DNA of 64,000 nucleotides from CBDCCT01 sp965214995 (lineage in GTDB: Bacteria > Deinococcota > Deinococci > Deinococcales > Trueperaceae), in NCBI GenBank assembly GCA_965214995.1, contig CBDCCT010000002.1, positions 124,001-188,000 of the forward strand, in the 5' to 3' direction. A model generated the notes under the pieces. That model searched no databases. It worked only from the letters and a program-made list of their open reading frames with translations, and was not told where the DNA came from. Positions 11,190 through 22,574 of the stretch are shown piece by piece (the first letter of the stretch is position 1; the number at the start of each line of letters is the position of its first letter). Position numbers and translations under genes: made by a program.

Positions 11190-13063
11190 TTACAAGATAA
11201 CTTCATCAGGATGAAAGTAAGTATCATATGTGAATGTTACGCCAAAGGAACGATCAACACAATTGTTTAAGCTAACTATGTCTTTCTCTTTAAAGCGTCC
11301 GGACCAACCATGGTGAACAATTCCAATGAACATTCCTCTTTTATCATGGCCAAGCTCCGTGATATAGGACTCCAGCCCCTTCACTGTGAATTCGTTCTTT
11401 CCGCTAAATACCACCCTCCGAAGAAACTTCAAATCCTTGAGCAATTTCCACGTGGAATCTGTTAACAGCGAGCAGCAAAGATCAAGAACTTCAAGCTTTG
11501 GCAAATTTTGAATGAATAATTTCAAGTGTTCCTCTTCGAACAAGCTAACATCAGTATGCAGATATAATGTCCGTAAATTCTTCATGAGTAACAAATTGTT
11601 CAGATTTTCAATAGTCAACTCTTCTTTTACGCATTTCGGAGCAGAAATGCGCAGCTCTTCTAGTTCTGCCGCGGATTTTAAGCCATAGCAAAAAGTATCT
11701 GTAAATTTCGACCCTCCATGTGAGAGATTAAGTATGCGTATTGATGGTGAAACTTGGTTGAGTAGATGCAGTAATTCATGGAAACTATTTTGAGGTCGAC
11801 AAATAATCGTTAATTGGGTCACATTACAGTTCAAAAGCCACGCCGCCGTGCTGGGTTTGCGACCGCAAGCCGTTATGCTCAGGTAGAGATTTCTCAGCTT
11901 CGGAAATGAAGGAACCGTACCGATTAACTTGTCGAAATTGGCACGAGTTGATAGTGAAAAATCATTCAACGACTTTTTATGTGCTTTTAAACTCTTCAGC
12001 GCATTAGACTCCTGAAGCTTCAGCCCCCAATATTTGAATTCAACAAGCGAATTAGGGCGCAGGGCACTGATGAGATAGCCCAAGTGCCGATCATCTTCTT
12101 CACTTATCTCTCTGCTACTGTGAAGAGAAGAATTGACTTAGCCATATCATGATAGAGCAAATATCAGGATTACGTACTGATGACCAATATCTAGTGATTG
12201 AAGCGCCGGACATCTTTCACAAATTACTGTTCGAGCCTCATTTGAAGCAAGATAGCGACAATCTGGGAATTTAAGCGAGCGAAGAGTCAAGAATTGAGGC
12301 CCCTGTAAATTTCTGACACAGTAAGGCTGGTCTATGTAACGTACTCTCCCTCTTGACGGCCAAAGTAAGAAAATAGCTATTAGCCTATCAGTTCATAATA
12401 GATCTGAAAAATGTTTGGCATTAATTGAGCCAATACCATCAAATACTGAATCGGATATAGCTTCCGGATTGAGAGGTATCCTTAACGGGGAATGACTTTT
12501 TCGAGGCAGTAAGTGCTTTAAACGCTTTCGCAAACCCTTTTTTTGCTCACGGAAAATGTAACCGTCCAATAGCTTACTTTAGATAAGATATCAATTAGAC
12601 TATTTTCTGGCTGTTGAAGAATATTACTGACTTTGATAATGGAAATAGCCCCTCTTTCATATTCGATTCGAAATTCCATACAAGGGGATAGAAATTGCCC
12701 TCGAGAGCACAAAAATTGAGAGAACGCACATAATCTGTGTACGGATACAGTGTCTTCCTCTCTGAGGAGAGTATAATTGACCGCCAGTAGACCACTACTG
12801 ATTTGGAACATTCCAAGTAGGATAGTCCACTTTTATATTTTGGCAGTAGATGAGAAATCCTGTTCTACAAATTAGTTCTGGTATGACAATATAAAAGAGC
12901 AGACATGAAACCTCCAAGTTTACCTGTACAATTCCCTAACTGCATGTTCACCTATATCTCTGCTAACTTGGGCACAAGTAAACAATGTGCTGAAGTCTAG
13001 CACGTTACTGAATTCGGTGATGATACTAGCAATTATTTCCGCTGGGAGATTAAGAATCATCAT
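11190..13063 (-). CDS. F-box/leucine-rich-repeat protein, copy B
   Basis: Five exons (13063-12924, 12859-12632, 12576-12437, 12331-12178, 12117-11190) join in phase to 529 residues. The F-box is at about residues 3-45 (LNLPAEIIASIITEF, then LDFSTLFTCAQVSRDIG). Then come YWRSIILSS and YPYTDYVRSLNF, aligned with copy A, and leucine-rich repeats to the end (LRPNSLVEFKYWG, LRNLYLSI, LEVLDLCCSLL, LRRVVF). It is likely an SCF substrate receptor, with an unknown target. All four introns sit at places equivalent to copy A, three of them clearly in the same phase, so a tandem duplication after intron gain explains both. Sequence identity looks low, so the duplication is old. Exons 3 and 4 are the least certain: the third intron is 105 bases and uses a CATAG acceptor. 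The start codon is 128 bases from the divergent rad9 start. Either of two adjacent ATGs could be used. Confidence 0.78.
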
Positions 13064-13191
13064 GAAAGGAATGAGCCTTAAGTTGGAGTCTTAACAGTAA
13101 ATTTGAAGAATTGCCGACAAAATAAACTTCGGTTCCTTGCTACAGTCCTATCGTAACTGGCATATCAGGCCAGGCTGCAACTTTACAAAGC
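13064..13191. promoter_or_regulatory. Very short divergent intergenic region, F-box copy B / rad9
   Basis: Only 128 bases separate the two start codons, so both promoters and both 5' leaders must fit or overlap here. No clear TATA box or other named element was seen. Confidence 0.5.
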
Positions 13192-14785
13192 ATGGCTGTG
13201 CTTAATTTCATTCTGACAAGTGAGGCGACAACTCGAATTTATGATGCCGTCGGATGTCTGGCCAAGTTCAGCGACTCAGTCTTTCTTGAAGCGTCTAAAG
13301 CAGGGGTAACAGCATCAGTCGATCGTTGAAGAGACTTGTGCTGATCCCATTGTTGCTGCCAGTTATGCCTCTCGACACTAAACTCATCAAAATCAGCGTA
13401 CGCCTCTTTTACTTTAGACAAGTCCAAGTTCTTTACAAAGTTCAACTTTGCAGTCAACCAGACAAGCGAAAATGATCGGTTCAACTGTAGAATTTACAAT
13501 AAAGTGAGAGATGCCTTTACAAACATGTGCATGACTCAAAATCATGCCAGGCTTTACTTTCAGTGTTTAAAGGCAGAGTCTCGGACACTCGAGGCGTGGA
13601 TACTGCCATCTCCAAATGCGAAGTGAGCTTGCTTGACAGGCCTGATCAGGCGCAATGTCGACTTATCGTCAAGTTCATCTACGAACAAGGTATATGGCCA
13701 GCAGTGTTACAGTCTTATAAGTTTATAACATGCTATTTAGGGGTTGTCAAAACCTATAAGTTAACATATGAAATATTACCTGTTATGCACGCCCTTTTTG
13801 ATAGAACTTCTGCGCAAAATCACTGGAGAAGTCGCTCTCGAATGCTGCGGGACTACATAGAGTATTTTGGGCCAAAAACGGAACAGCTTGACTTGTATTA
13901 CGAAGATGGAAAAATTACCTTGACTAGTTTTACTGAAAAAATTGTAGATGGAAAAGGTTCTGACTTATGCTAATTTTTAATCAGTATAAAGGTATAACTG
14001 ACAGTAAAGCAGAAGTTTTGAAACAGCCGCTGCAGACAGCGGTAACGGTAAATACATTCGATTTTGAATTGTTTGAAGTTCAAGAGAAAATACATATCAT
14101 CATTAGCGTCAAAGACTTCAAATCAATTGTATTGCATGCAGATACGCTGAGAAGCCACATATCTGCAAGATATTCCTTTCCGACCCGACCGCTACAGCTC
14201 TCGTACGGATCAGAAGGTATGCTCTGCGAGTTTACCCTAATGACGACCGGCGAGCATAACGGGGTGTCTCTTCCAGCAACAGGGACGTCGACTAATGGAA
14301 TCAACACTTCGACACGAACAGCTTCAGTCCCTGGGAGTAAAGCCTCCATGGACACGATGCAACCCCCGACCGTTCCAGCTTCCCGTTCAGCTGCTCGAAA
14401 GGGAAATCAGCCAGTTTCAGCAAATAGCGTAAGGGAAAGAAGAACTGGATCAGAGCCAGATAGCCTCTTTGTACCATTAGCCGATGAAGATCGAGAGTGG
14501 GACCCACAAGGCTATAGAAATGAGGACGAGGTCCTTGGTTGGGATGCTAGCGCAAACGATGTAAGATGATCGTATGCGATCTATAAGTACTATATGTTAA
14601 TCTTTTCCAGAACGTCCGCCCTCATGCTAGTCTCCAAGATAGTGGCATTTTCGCAAAATCTAAGGACCCTAATAACCCTGAAGAAATGCTTGCGCCCACC
14701 CAAAGAATATCTCAGGTGAATTATACTGGGCAAACACATACTTGCTTTAATTAACATTCTCCAGATTCGCGGCTTGTTCGATTAA
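13192..14785 (+). CDS. rad9: Rad9, DNA-damage checkpoint clamp subunit
   Basis: Seven exons (13192-13305, 13363-13503, 13551-13689, 13741-13956, 14013-14560, 14611-14715, 14765-14785) give 427 residues. This is the Rad9 subunit of the Rad9-Rad1-Hus1 (9-1-1) clamp, a PCNA-like ring loaded at damaged DNA that activates the ATR-type checkpoint kinase. Family hallmarks are LTSEATTRIYDAVGCLAKF at the start, LSTLNSSKSAYASFTLD, KALLSVFKGR, KTYKLTYEILPVMHALFD, KEVLKQPL, and the PCNA-fold segment FPTRPLQLSYGSEGMLCEF. A Ser/Thr-rich regulatory tail follows about residue 270. The last exons encode PTQRISQIRGLFD, the usual fungal Rad9 C-terminus, which supports the 21-base final exon. One intron (13957-14012) has a weak GTTCTG donor but restores the conserved KEVLKQPL. 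The neighbour ATS1-like gene converges, with 154 bases between stops. Confidence 0.93.
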
Positions 14786-14939
14786 CATCTGTCCTCGTTT
14801 ATTGCACAGACATATGTTCTCCATTGCGGAATCTCAGAGATCTAATAAGAATAATTACCAGAGCCGTCCTTAGCAGTGATACACAATAACTGACGTCTAG
14901 AAAGATTCATTTCCAGGCACATGATTGAACATCAATTTT

Positions 14940-15995
14940 TTATTCAGTAATAATCCAGCTAGTAGCGCATCCGGCACCTAATCCTACGATATTTGAAGTG
15001 ACATGTATAAAATTCCACTCGTTATCAACTGATGATCTACACTCATCCCTCTCTCCGCAATTTCCATGCTCTCCCCAGCCGCGGGCCATCAACTGTCCTT
15101 CTATTGTCTTACCTAAGAAGTGCTCACTCCCAGCAGCGATACGCTCGAACTGCTCGCAGCCTTGCGGAACAAGCTGTTTGTAATCGTTTCGCCCGAATGA
15201 CAGCACCCGGCCATCTTCAAGAAGTAAATAAATGCCCGACCATGTGGCGCATATATTTTTCCATGGAGGGAGCAGTGGAGCCAAACATCGCTGAATCGAA
15301 AATTTATCCAAGCCGAAGAAGACATAGCAACCTTCCGATGATTTCCCTAATATGAGGGTGAAATCACGTCCGCAAACAGCTCTGGACGCAGGAAACGGAA
15401 TACCTTTTACTTTTCGTGGTAACCAAACCAATTCTGACGGATAACCTAGTTGACCTTTCCTACCATTTCCCCATCCAAAGACTGCACCGTTTGAAAGAAC
15501 TACAACAGTATGGCTCATAGAAGAGGCAATTTGTAGTACATGTGTTCCGTTCGGTGGGAAATCCGGAAGCATCTGTGGTGAAGGAGCCTGACAAACAGAC
15601 TTACCTAAACCTAGTTCACCTTTGTAGCCAGTACCACAACTGTAAGTTGATGAATCCTCAACAACGAGATAAGTAGCTTCCCATGTAGCAGAACAAAATT
15701 TGAATTTATCCATAAATGACCCATTCGCAATGGCAAAGCCGACAGGGGTCAGAACTGATACCTGTTTCGTTGCTTCCATCAAACCACATTTTCCATCAAC
15801 ATTGTCTCCTGATGCAAAGACATGGCCACTTGAAAACAGTACTGCTGAGTGATTTCCTCCTGATATAATAGTTCGAATTAAACATTCATCTTCAACAACA
15901 GGAAGTTCTACTTCTTGCGGTATTGAAATATCTTCTCTGTGACCCAAACCAAGTTGGCCAGATCCATTAGACCCGAAAGAAAAGATACGCGGCAT
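14940..15995 (-). CDS. ATS1: ATS1/KTI13-type RCC1-repeat protein
   Basis: A single exon of 351 residues starts at the ATG of MPRIFSFGSNG; the reading frame extends six bases upstream but has no earlier ATG. Regular RCC1-type beta-propeller repeats are visible: IFSFGSNGSGQLGLG, VFASGDNVDGKCG, YSCGTGYKGELGLG, VFGWGNGRKGQLGYP and VLSFGRNDYKQL. The small size and one seven-bladed propeller without other domains match yeast Ats1/Kti13 (333 residues). That protein partners Kti11/Dph3 in diphthamide synthesis on elongation factor 2 and in Elongator-dependent tRNA wobble-uridine modification. A different small RCC1 protein cannot be fully excluded. It is divergent from the ribosomal protein S16 gene, with 259 bases between start codons, and convergent with rad9. 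Confidence 0.82.
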   Translation of the reverse strand: MPRIFSFGSNGSGQLGLGHREDISIPQEVELPVVEDECLIRTIISGGNHSAVLFSSGHVFASGDNVDGKCGLMEATKQVSVLTPVGFAIANGSFMDKFKFCSATWEATYLVVEDSSTYSCGTGYKGELGLGKSVCQAPSPQMLPDFPPNGTHVLQIASSMSHTVVVLSNGAVFGWGNGRKGQLGYPSELVWLPRKVKGIPFPASRAVCGRDFTLILGKSSEGCYVFFGLDKFSIQRCLAPLLPPWKNICATWSGIYLLLEDGRVLSFGRNDYKQLVPQGCEQFERIAAGSEHFLGKTIEGQLMARGWGEHGNCGERDECRSSVDNEWNFIHVTSNIVGLGAGCATSWIITE

Positions 15996-16254
15996 TCTCA
16001 AATTGTCTATCTACATACTTAGGAAAGTATAGTGTTTTAGTCGCTCATTGTTCCTGAACCGAATGCTTCACGAGGTGAAGAGCTGTTCCAGAAAATAACC
16101 AAAGTAGATGCGAGCTTTGGGACTAAGCCGAATCGAGCTAGTGCATATCGCTTGCACACTTTCCCAATCCAAATAATATCGTGCGACAGATCAGCATTAA
16201 AATAGAAAAATCACAAAGTCTTAAATACGAGTCCTCCTGACGTACATTGGAACC
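15996..16254. promoter_or_regulatory. Divergent promoter region, ATS1-like / rps16
   Basis: The region has 259 bases between the two start codons and must carry the promoter of a ribosomal protein gene. No named element was recognised by eye. Confidence 0.45.
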
Positions 16255-17095
16255 ATGTCTTCAGCACAGAGTGTACAATGCGTAAGTTACTCATATGAAG
16301 ATAACAATAATGATCCTACTGACGGCTGAGTAGTTTGGGAAGAAGAAGACTGCAACAGGTGCGCCAGGACCATTAATTTGAGGCTTACGAATTCCCTGCT
16401 AATGTGCCAAATAGCCGTTGCACATTGCAAGGTTAGATAAATTGGATACGAACGAAATGTTCCCCCGGAAAGGATTACTGAAAAGAACATAGGCCGGTAA
16501 AGGTCTTATCAAGGTCGATGGAAAGCCACTTGCCCTCCTTCAGCCTGAGATGCTACGATTCAAAGTGTATGAGCCGATACTGATACTCGGTTTGGACAAA
16601 TTTGGTATGGGTCTTCATTTTCACCATTAATTTTGCTACAAGATTCGGCTCTTTGTCCAACAAGACACTGAAGAAAGTTGAATATCTACCTGAACCGCAT
16701 TTGGTTTATGACATAAAATAAGAGACCATCTGACAGTGAGATTTAACAGAAAACGTCGACATCCGGGTGCGCGTTACGGGAGGCGGTCACACATCCCAGA
16801 TCTATGCGATTCGTCAGGCAATTGCAAAGTCGATAGTATGTAGCCTGGCCAGGAGTTACCGTGCTCCTGCTGTGCTGATTTGGGTTGTTGTCGAATCGCT
16901 GACTTATGCGTCTTCGTTTGCTTCTTCTAGGTCGCATACTACCAAAAATTCGTAGACGAGTACAGCAAGAATCAACTCAAACAAGCGCTAGGGCAGTATG
17001 ATAGGACGTTGCTTGTGGCGGACAACAGGAGAGCGGAACCGAAGAAGTTTGGTGGTCCAGGTGCGCGTGCAAGGTACCAGAAATCATATCGTTAG
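16255..17095 (+). CDS. rps16: 40S ribosomal protein S16 (uS9)
   Basis: Six exons (16255-16281, 16334-16358, 16415-16431, 16493-16604, 16750-16835, 16931-17095) encode 143 residues, the usual family length. The sequence reads MSSAQSVQC, FGKKKTAT, AVAHCKAGKG-like joins, LIKVDGKPLALLQPEMLRF, VYEPILILGLDKF, VDIRVRVTGGGHTSQIYAI and ends GARARYQKSYR, the invariant uS9 tail that reaches into the ribosomal P site. Five introns in a 432-base coding sequence, two of them around exons of 25 and 17 bases, are typical of filamentous-fungal ribosomal protein genes. The fourth intron is 145 bases, longer than the others. The protein works in the small ribosomal subunit in the cytosol. The gene model is close to certain because every join restores a conserved segment. 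Confidence 0.97.
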
Positions 17096-17791
17096 TGGAC
17101 GCAAAGGAGTGGAGGAAGCAGGAGGAGGCATGCAGGAGGAGGGTTATTTCTCTTTTGTACTTGTTTGTCACTTTGAGTAGTTCATTTTAGCGTTAAGACG
17201 TGCAAAATAATGCGTGGTATTGTCGGATGCTGTACCAGTGTAGCATTATCAAGTCCATTTGTGAGAAACGCTATTCTACATGTCGCTTGCTAAATTAGAG
17301 TGTGACATGTAATAATCGGGTCTTGAAATGTAAAACATCCCATCCAAACCGCCTGCACATGACTGAGCCACTCTATCAGTTGTAACAACAATAAGTTGTT
17401 GTGTCGATATAACAAAAATCTGATTTGCATAGCAAGAATGACGTGGTATGGATAAGTAAGGTTGCTAATACATGGAAACACGAGGTCAGACTAACGAAAC
17501 AACAATTGGTAGCATTCCGATATAGCTTTTCCCTAATAATCAAAAACAGGTACAAATCATCAACACGTGCTAACCTCCGTCTTTCCAGTCCTCAACACTG
17601 AGCTTTGCCAAACGTTCCGTCGATCATTACATGAAAAGCTCTTTGTCCGACTTAATGCGCTTTCGTTTTTTCTTATTTCTGCACATACCTTTCTCCACTC
17701 CCTCAACCTTACTCTCTGCCGCCCTCTCAAGCCTCTGTTATCGAGTAACGCTGGCTGACCCGCTAAGCCCATGCTTCGTTCCATCTTCCCG
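17096..17791. other. Intergenic stretch between convergent genes
   Basis: It holds the 3' regions of rps16 and the ChAPs gene. No further gene is supported. Confidence 0.5.
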
Positions 17792-20439
17792 TCATCCCTC
17801 ACTACCACTACTCCTGAAATTAGCACAGATGGCAGCATACTGATGCGTCAGCTCGAGAACATGCTGTGGCAGAGTTGTTGCCTGGACGATGCTCCGGATC
17901 TTGACGCCGCCTTCTTCTTCGATGAGCCGGCGGATGGTGTGTAACAGGGCGGGTGAAAACTAGAATATGTGACCACAACTCTTAGCATTATTATATTTCC
18001 CAGCCTTGAGTCATGTAACATGAAGAAAAGAATCTTCGTCATCTCTCCTGACAAGACATGGAAGAAAAGTATGCACCCACCTCCGAGTACCACCGATACT
18101 GCCACGTTACCAGCCTGATCAGCGCATCAACCATCGCTTGCACATCCCCGTGTGCTTCGTGCGCCGCCAGCACACCCTTCATTGCCTTTGGCGAGAACCG
18201 GATCGCCAGGCACGCCTCGTACGCTTCAACCGCGTCTTCCGGGTGGTGCAGCCGCTCGGCCAGCTCGCCCAGAATCTCCCATTCCTCGGCGGATTTCTTG
18301 TACTGCATCTGCTGCTGCCGGTATTGCGCTGCCTCGGTGCGCCAGATGGTGTAGGCGCGCAGGTCCTCGTACAGCACCATGAAGAGATTGTCGAGCCAGC
18401 GTTCACAAAGGCGTTTGTTTTGCAAATGGTTGTGGGACGTGCTTGTAGCATCGGTGTTTGTGATGTTGTCATTATCGTTATCGTTGTTAGTATGGGTTGA
18501 CGGGGAAGAGCCAGGAAGATTGGAGGTGTTGTTTGTTGTTGGAATGTTAGAGAGGTCTGGGGTGCTTGCGTCAGCAGGTGAGAGACTGGGACCGCTGGGA
18601 TCGTCTGGCCCGCCGGCTTTGACTATTTTGGCTGCGACGGTTTGGCTTGGTCGACGGACGGTATCGCTATACTCGTGTGCGTGATTAGATATTTCATCTT
18701 CGGTTTTGTTATGGTCGTTGTTTTGAGCATTTTCAGTGCTGCCAGGCCCACTAATATCTTCGGCCATGTTAGGATTTCCATTCGGTATACTATCTTCTCC
18801 ACCATTCCTTGGCGGAGAACTGCCCCTTATACCGTCAGTACTTGCATTCCCACTGTATCCAGCACTCCGATATGGACCCGCCTGTTTCTCGCTTCGATAC
18901 TCTTCTTCCATGACGAAAACCTGACTTCGAATTTTCAAAAGTTCGTCCCACGTGACCTTCTTTAGGATTTCTGTTAAAAGCATGTATGCTTTCAAGAACG
19001 TTCCCTTGAACCCGGCAGCGTGTAGCTTTCGCAATGCTGGGCGTACCATTTCTACCTCATCCTGATCAGGGTTGTCGTCGACTTCGTCACAGATACTTTC
19101 CGGCATCACAGGCAGAGAGACCCTGTACGGCTCGGGCATCCTTGGCGAGTCTTTGTCCTGGTAAGTGAACATTGGACATGAGTTCAAGGTGAGTAAAGCA
19201 AGATCCCATCGCTCAAGATTGATATAGATTTCGGCTAAACGAGCCCAGGTTCCAAACTCACTAGGTGCCGATATCACGCTTCTCTTAGCCACTTCGACGG
19301 CAAGGTCAGGACGCCCCTTTTTGTTACAGTAATCGGCTTGACAATCAAGTAAGGAATAGTCCATCGGCAACTGCTGCGCTTCTTCATACAGCAAGCTGAT
19401 GGCCTTCACTTCCTCGTCTGCAGCGATATAGACTCTCGCTAGGAGTGATGATATCTCGGCATCTTTAACGCGTAGTTTCTCAAAAAGATTAATGCCAGAT
19501 ACATAACGGCCTGTGGTACGGATGTATTCAAGAATGCCTGTGGTAAGGTGATTCGATACTAAATTCGGGACCTGAATTTCAGGGTCGGAACCCAAGTGCC
19601 ATCCTAGAACCGTTTAGAGCTTCAACACACTCAAGTGGTAAGATGAACACACCATTGAAGAACAATCGCTCTGCCGCGTCGAGAAACTTGTGCTCTGCTT
19701 CGGTCGATGTTATCGGGTTGAATCTCCTCACACCAACAACCCTCTTGATAGCCTCTCCATTCCCATTATCGGCGTATGAGTATGCGCGTAAGACACCGCA
19801 CAAGTACGCTTCAAGCCACAGATCTTCTGACGCTGCTTTCTTCTCACCACGCTCATCTATGCAATAACTCTCCACCGTGCCAGGTATGGCCACCTGGACT
19901 CGCATGTCCAGTCGCGAGAAGGCATTGTAGCAACTAAGGATGTTGATGTGAGTGCGTAGGTTCTGACAAGACTCATTTTAACCTACCAATAAAGTCCGGA
20001 GACGATCTTGTTTGCTTTGTCATACGTCGAGTACGTGAGAGTATTTATGTAGGCCGCAAGGCTCGCCGAGGAGGATGCATCGATACCAGTTACATGATGA
20101 TAAACACCTGTCTAACGCCAGAGTTAGCTTAGCTGGCAGTTGAACAACGACTTCTCAATGAGGTCGTCAGAATCGAAGCACAGTTGTAAGCTCCCGCACC
20201 TGTCTGTTACTTGACTTTGATTGCTGTTTTATGAGATGCACCAGGTCCGGCGGACCTAGTTCTCGCAGTGCTGGCAGTGAGTCTGTCCGCGCATCGATTG
20301 CAGATTGTATTTCCTCTTCGTAGACCCTTTAAAAACGTGATCTTAGCTTAGCACAATTGCTGTTACAAGCATGTTTATAGACGTTAGCGTAAATGATGCT
20401 GGATGCGACCTACTCTGGAACAGCTGGACTTAAAACCAT
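17792..20439 (-). CDS. BUD7: ChAPs-family exomer subunit (Bud7/Bch1/Chs6-like)
   Basis: Six exons (20439-20414, 20326-20200, 20111-19987, 19933-19611, 19558-18081, 17959-17792) give 748 residues, close to yeast Bud7 and Bch1. ChAPs bind Chs5 and Arf1 to form exomer, a trans-Golgi cargo adaptor that carries chitin synthase and other proteins to the plasma membrane. Recognisable segments are LGPPDLVHLI, TGVYHHVTGIDASS, CYNAFSRLDMRVQV, RRFNPITSTEAEHKFLDAA, LFFNGVFILPLECVEALN, IRTTGRYVSGINLFEKL, TPR-like helices, and C-terminal LITWQYRWYSE-like and IVQATTLPQHVLELTH blocks. A low-complexity insert rich in Asn, Asp, Ser and Pro (about residues 460-600) precedes the last third. The 26-base first exon is supported by phase and by the acidic segment it creates (PEVYEEEI). 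It is probably the only family member in this fungus, but that is inference from other filamentous fungi. Confidence 0.92.
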
Positions 20440-21260
20440 GCCTGACTGACGCCGTCACTATACAATTGTAATATCCAAGGAAGGCATCGGTGGTTTCAAA
20501 ATATTAATATAAAAGGAAGATAAGTCTGCTATTTCATAGATGATTGTACGTAACTATATTACAGAACTTTGGTCTGATGTAGTTGTACTGAAGCTATCTC
20601 ACACTGCTCCCCAGTTGGACCGAAGGCGTTCGGGTTCGAGTGCTAGGCTTTATATGGCAAGGACATCTAAACTGTCTTATTCTCTCCTGTTACGAAGACT
20701 ATATAGTCTAATAATTATCAATTTACTCCGTAAGACGACACTTTGGAACTATAGAGTAGCAGAAAGTACATCAGCTGTTCAACGACACATCGCCTCTCTC
20801 TCGAAATCAGCATGATGTTGGCGTACGAGTACTCCTATACCCGTCCTGTGCTCATCTACAGAATTTGTGGGCAACGGTGTGCCTGATGATTCTTATAAGC
20901 TTCATCAATCAAGATTTACTCATATACTTTGAAAGGAATTTCATTTATTGATCTCTTCTTTGACGTATAGCACAATTTATAATCATAAAATGTTATATTC
21001 TCATCACGTGAAAAGTGTTTCTCTTAGATACGGGTGTTTTGTCGATTAAATGATTGAAAAATAGGAAAGAGTGATAACGAGAAGCTTTATTAGATACTTT
21101 TTCCCAATCTCATACTGTTTCTACTTGATATATGACTTGTTAATTGCATGCCTGTCGATGAAATAATATATCACGATAATGTCTTAGCCGTGATTTTTTA
21201 AATTCATCATTTAAGTCTTGAGATGAACACAAACAGCTCTGTTAGCATAATAGCATAACC
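20440..21260. other. Divergent intergenic region, ChAPs gene / zinc-finger gene
   Basis: AT-rich and carrying one TACTCCGTA copy at 20724. A 91-codon open frame at 20540-20815 shows no family features. Confidence 0.4.
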
Positions 21261-22574
21261 ATGAGCAGCGCAGAATACCAGCTGAATCGCTTAAGCGATG
21301 GCGGGCGGCTCATTCGAGAGCATCATCCGCAGTATCATGACATCGGAGCCCTAAGATGTCACAACGAGCCATTCGGTTCCATACCAGCTCAAGCTTCGTC
21401 GAATTTAGACACTCCTATTCCACAAAAAGGAAGCATCTACCCGGATTTTGAGGCTCTCCGATACTCCATCAGCATCTGGGCCTTGCGAGACAAATTTTCC
21501 TCCCGAATATACAAGAAAGATTCTACACGGGCAATATACGTGTGTCAACAATCATCGTCCAGCGGATGCACTTGGCGAGTCCGTGCCAATATATCCAAAG
21601 AACATTCTGGCGCCGTCCTTGTTACTGTAGTACAGCCTCGGCACACTTGTAACGTAAATATTCCGGGGGAAGGTGGTAGGAATGCAGGAAGCGACTCTAG
21701 ACCGAAATATGCGAGACGGGGAGTTCAATTTACACAACGATGGGTCAGGGATGCACTTGTACGGTGCGGCTTCAACGTCTCACACGATACAGAACCCAAA
21801 GCTATTGTTTCTTGCATTGAGAAATGTTTTGGGGAAGCAATAACGGAAAAGCTCGCGCTCAAGTCTAAGAATAGTCTGCTGGTTGCTCGCGGCGAGATGA
21901 TACCTCAAAAGTTCGAGAGACCAGGTCGGCCAAGCCGTGCGGAGATTGAAGAACGAAAGAGAGACATGTCTGCTGCAATTGCGTCGCAGCAAGACGATAT
22001 CAGAGATGATCAGGTTTCGGATGTTTGCCGTGGATGTGGATTTGGTCTTGGTCCTACAGATATTGCTAGAATGAATGGAATAGAGCGAAACGTCAAAGCA
22101 CCGAATACGAACTTCAGATCAGAGGATTGCTCCCTTGGTTATAATACTGGCAAATCAACTAATCGAAAAGGTATATCCTACATGAGCCCAACAGACCTGC
22201 GGTGCAACAGTATGACAATTAACAACACGGACCCTTCTGCTCACATACCTACCAACTTGGATGCTGAAAAAGACCTTGTGAATTATACACCACCACCATC
22301 CTCAAGCTCAGCCAATTTGGTAAGAAATAGTGCATTCGTACTACCACAAGAACCCTCAACGAGACAATGCGAGGCATGTAGCGGCACTGGAACATTCAGA
22401 TACAATCAGTATCACAATCCGCCCACAGGCCTGGATGAGAACTACAGTAGGCTCCGTGGCACTGATGAAGAGTTATTTTTGCTAGAAAAACAGATGAAGG
22501 TATTGCAGAAGCAGGTAGAGGTTATACGGGAACGTAGGATGTCCTGCTTGTCCCAGAACTCTAGCTCTCCTTAG
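21261..22574 (+). CDS. Protein with MuDR/FAR1-type (WRKY-GCM1-like) zinc finger
   Basis: A single exon of 437 residues. Residues about 65-130 resemble the N-terminal DNA-binding domain of Mutator-like transposases and FAR1-type proteins. There is a DFEALRYSISIWALRDKF start, the RIYKKDSTRAIYVC segment, a second Cys before TWRVRA, and a closing PRHTC, giving a C-C-H-C metal site. No DDE transposase core or SWIM finger follows, so it is not an active transposase. It looks like a domesticated DNA-binding module. Further on are CRGCGFG, a CEACSGTGTF knuckle of the DnaJ CxxCxGxG kind, and a short leucine-rich helix (LFLLEKQMKVLQKQVEVI) near the C-terminus that may dimerise. The ATG at 21261 is the first in frame. 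Likely a nuclear DNA-binding protein; the target is unknown. Confidence 0.75.
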   Translation: MSSAEYQLNRLSDGGRLIREHHPQYHDIGALRCHNEPFGSIPAQASSNLDTPIPQKGSIYPDFEALRYSISIWALRDKFSSRIYKKDSTRAIYVCQQSSSSGCTWRVRANISKEHSGAVLVTVVQPRHTCNVNIPGEGGRNAGSDSRPKYARRGVQFTQRWVRDALVRCGFNVSHDTEPKAIVSCIEKCFGEAITEKLALKSKNSLLVARGEMIPQKFERPGRPSRAEIEERKRDMSAAIASQQDDIRDDQVSDVCRGCGFGLGPTDIARMNGIERNVKAPNTNFRSEDCSLGYNTGKSTNRKGISYMSPTDLRCNSMTINNTDPSAHIPTNLDAEKDLVNYTPPPSSSSANLVRNSAFVLPQEPSTRQCEACSGTGTFRYNQYHNPPTGLDENYSRLRGTDEELFLLEKQMKVLQKQVEVIRERRMSCLSQNSSSP

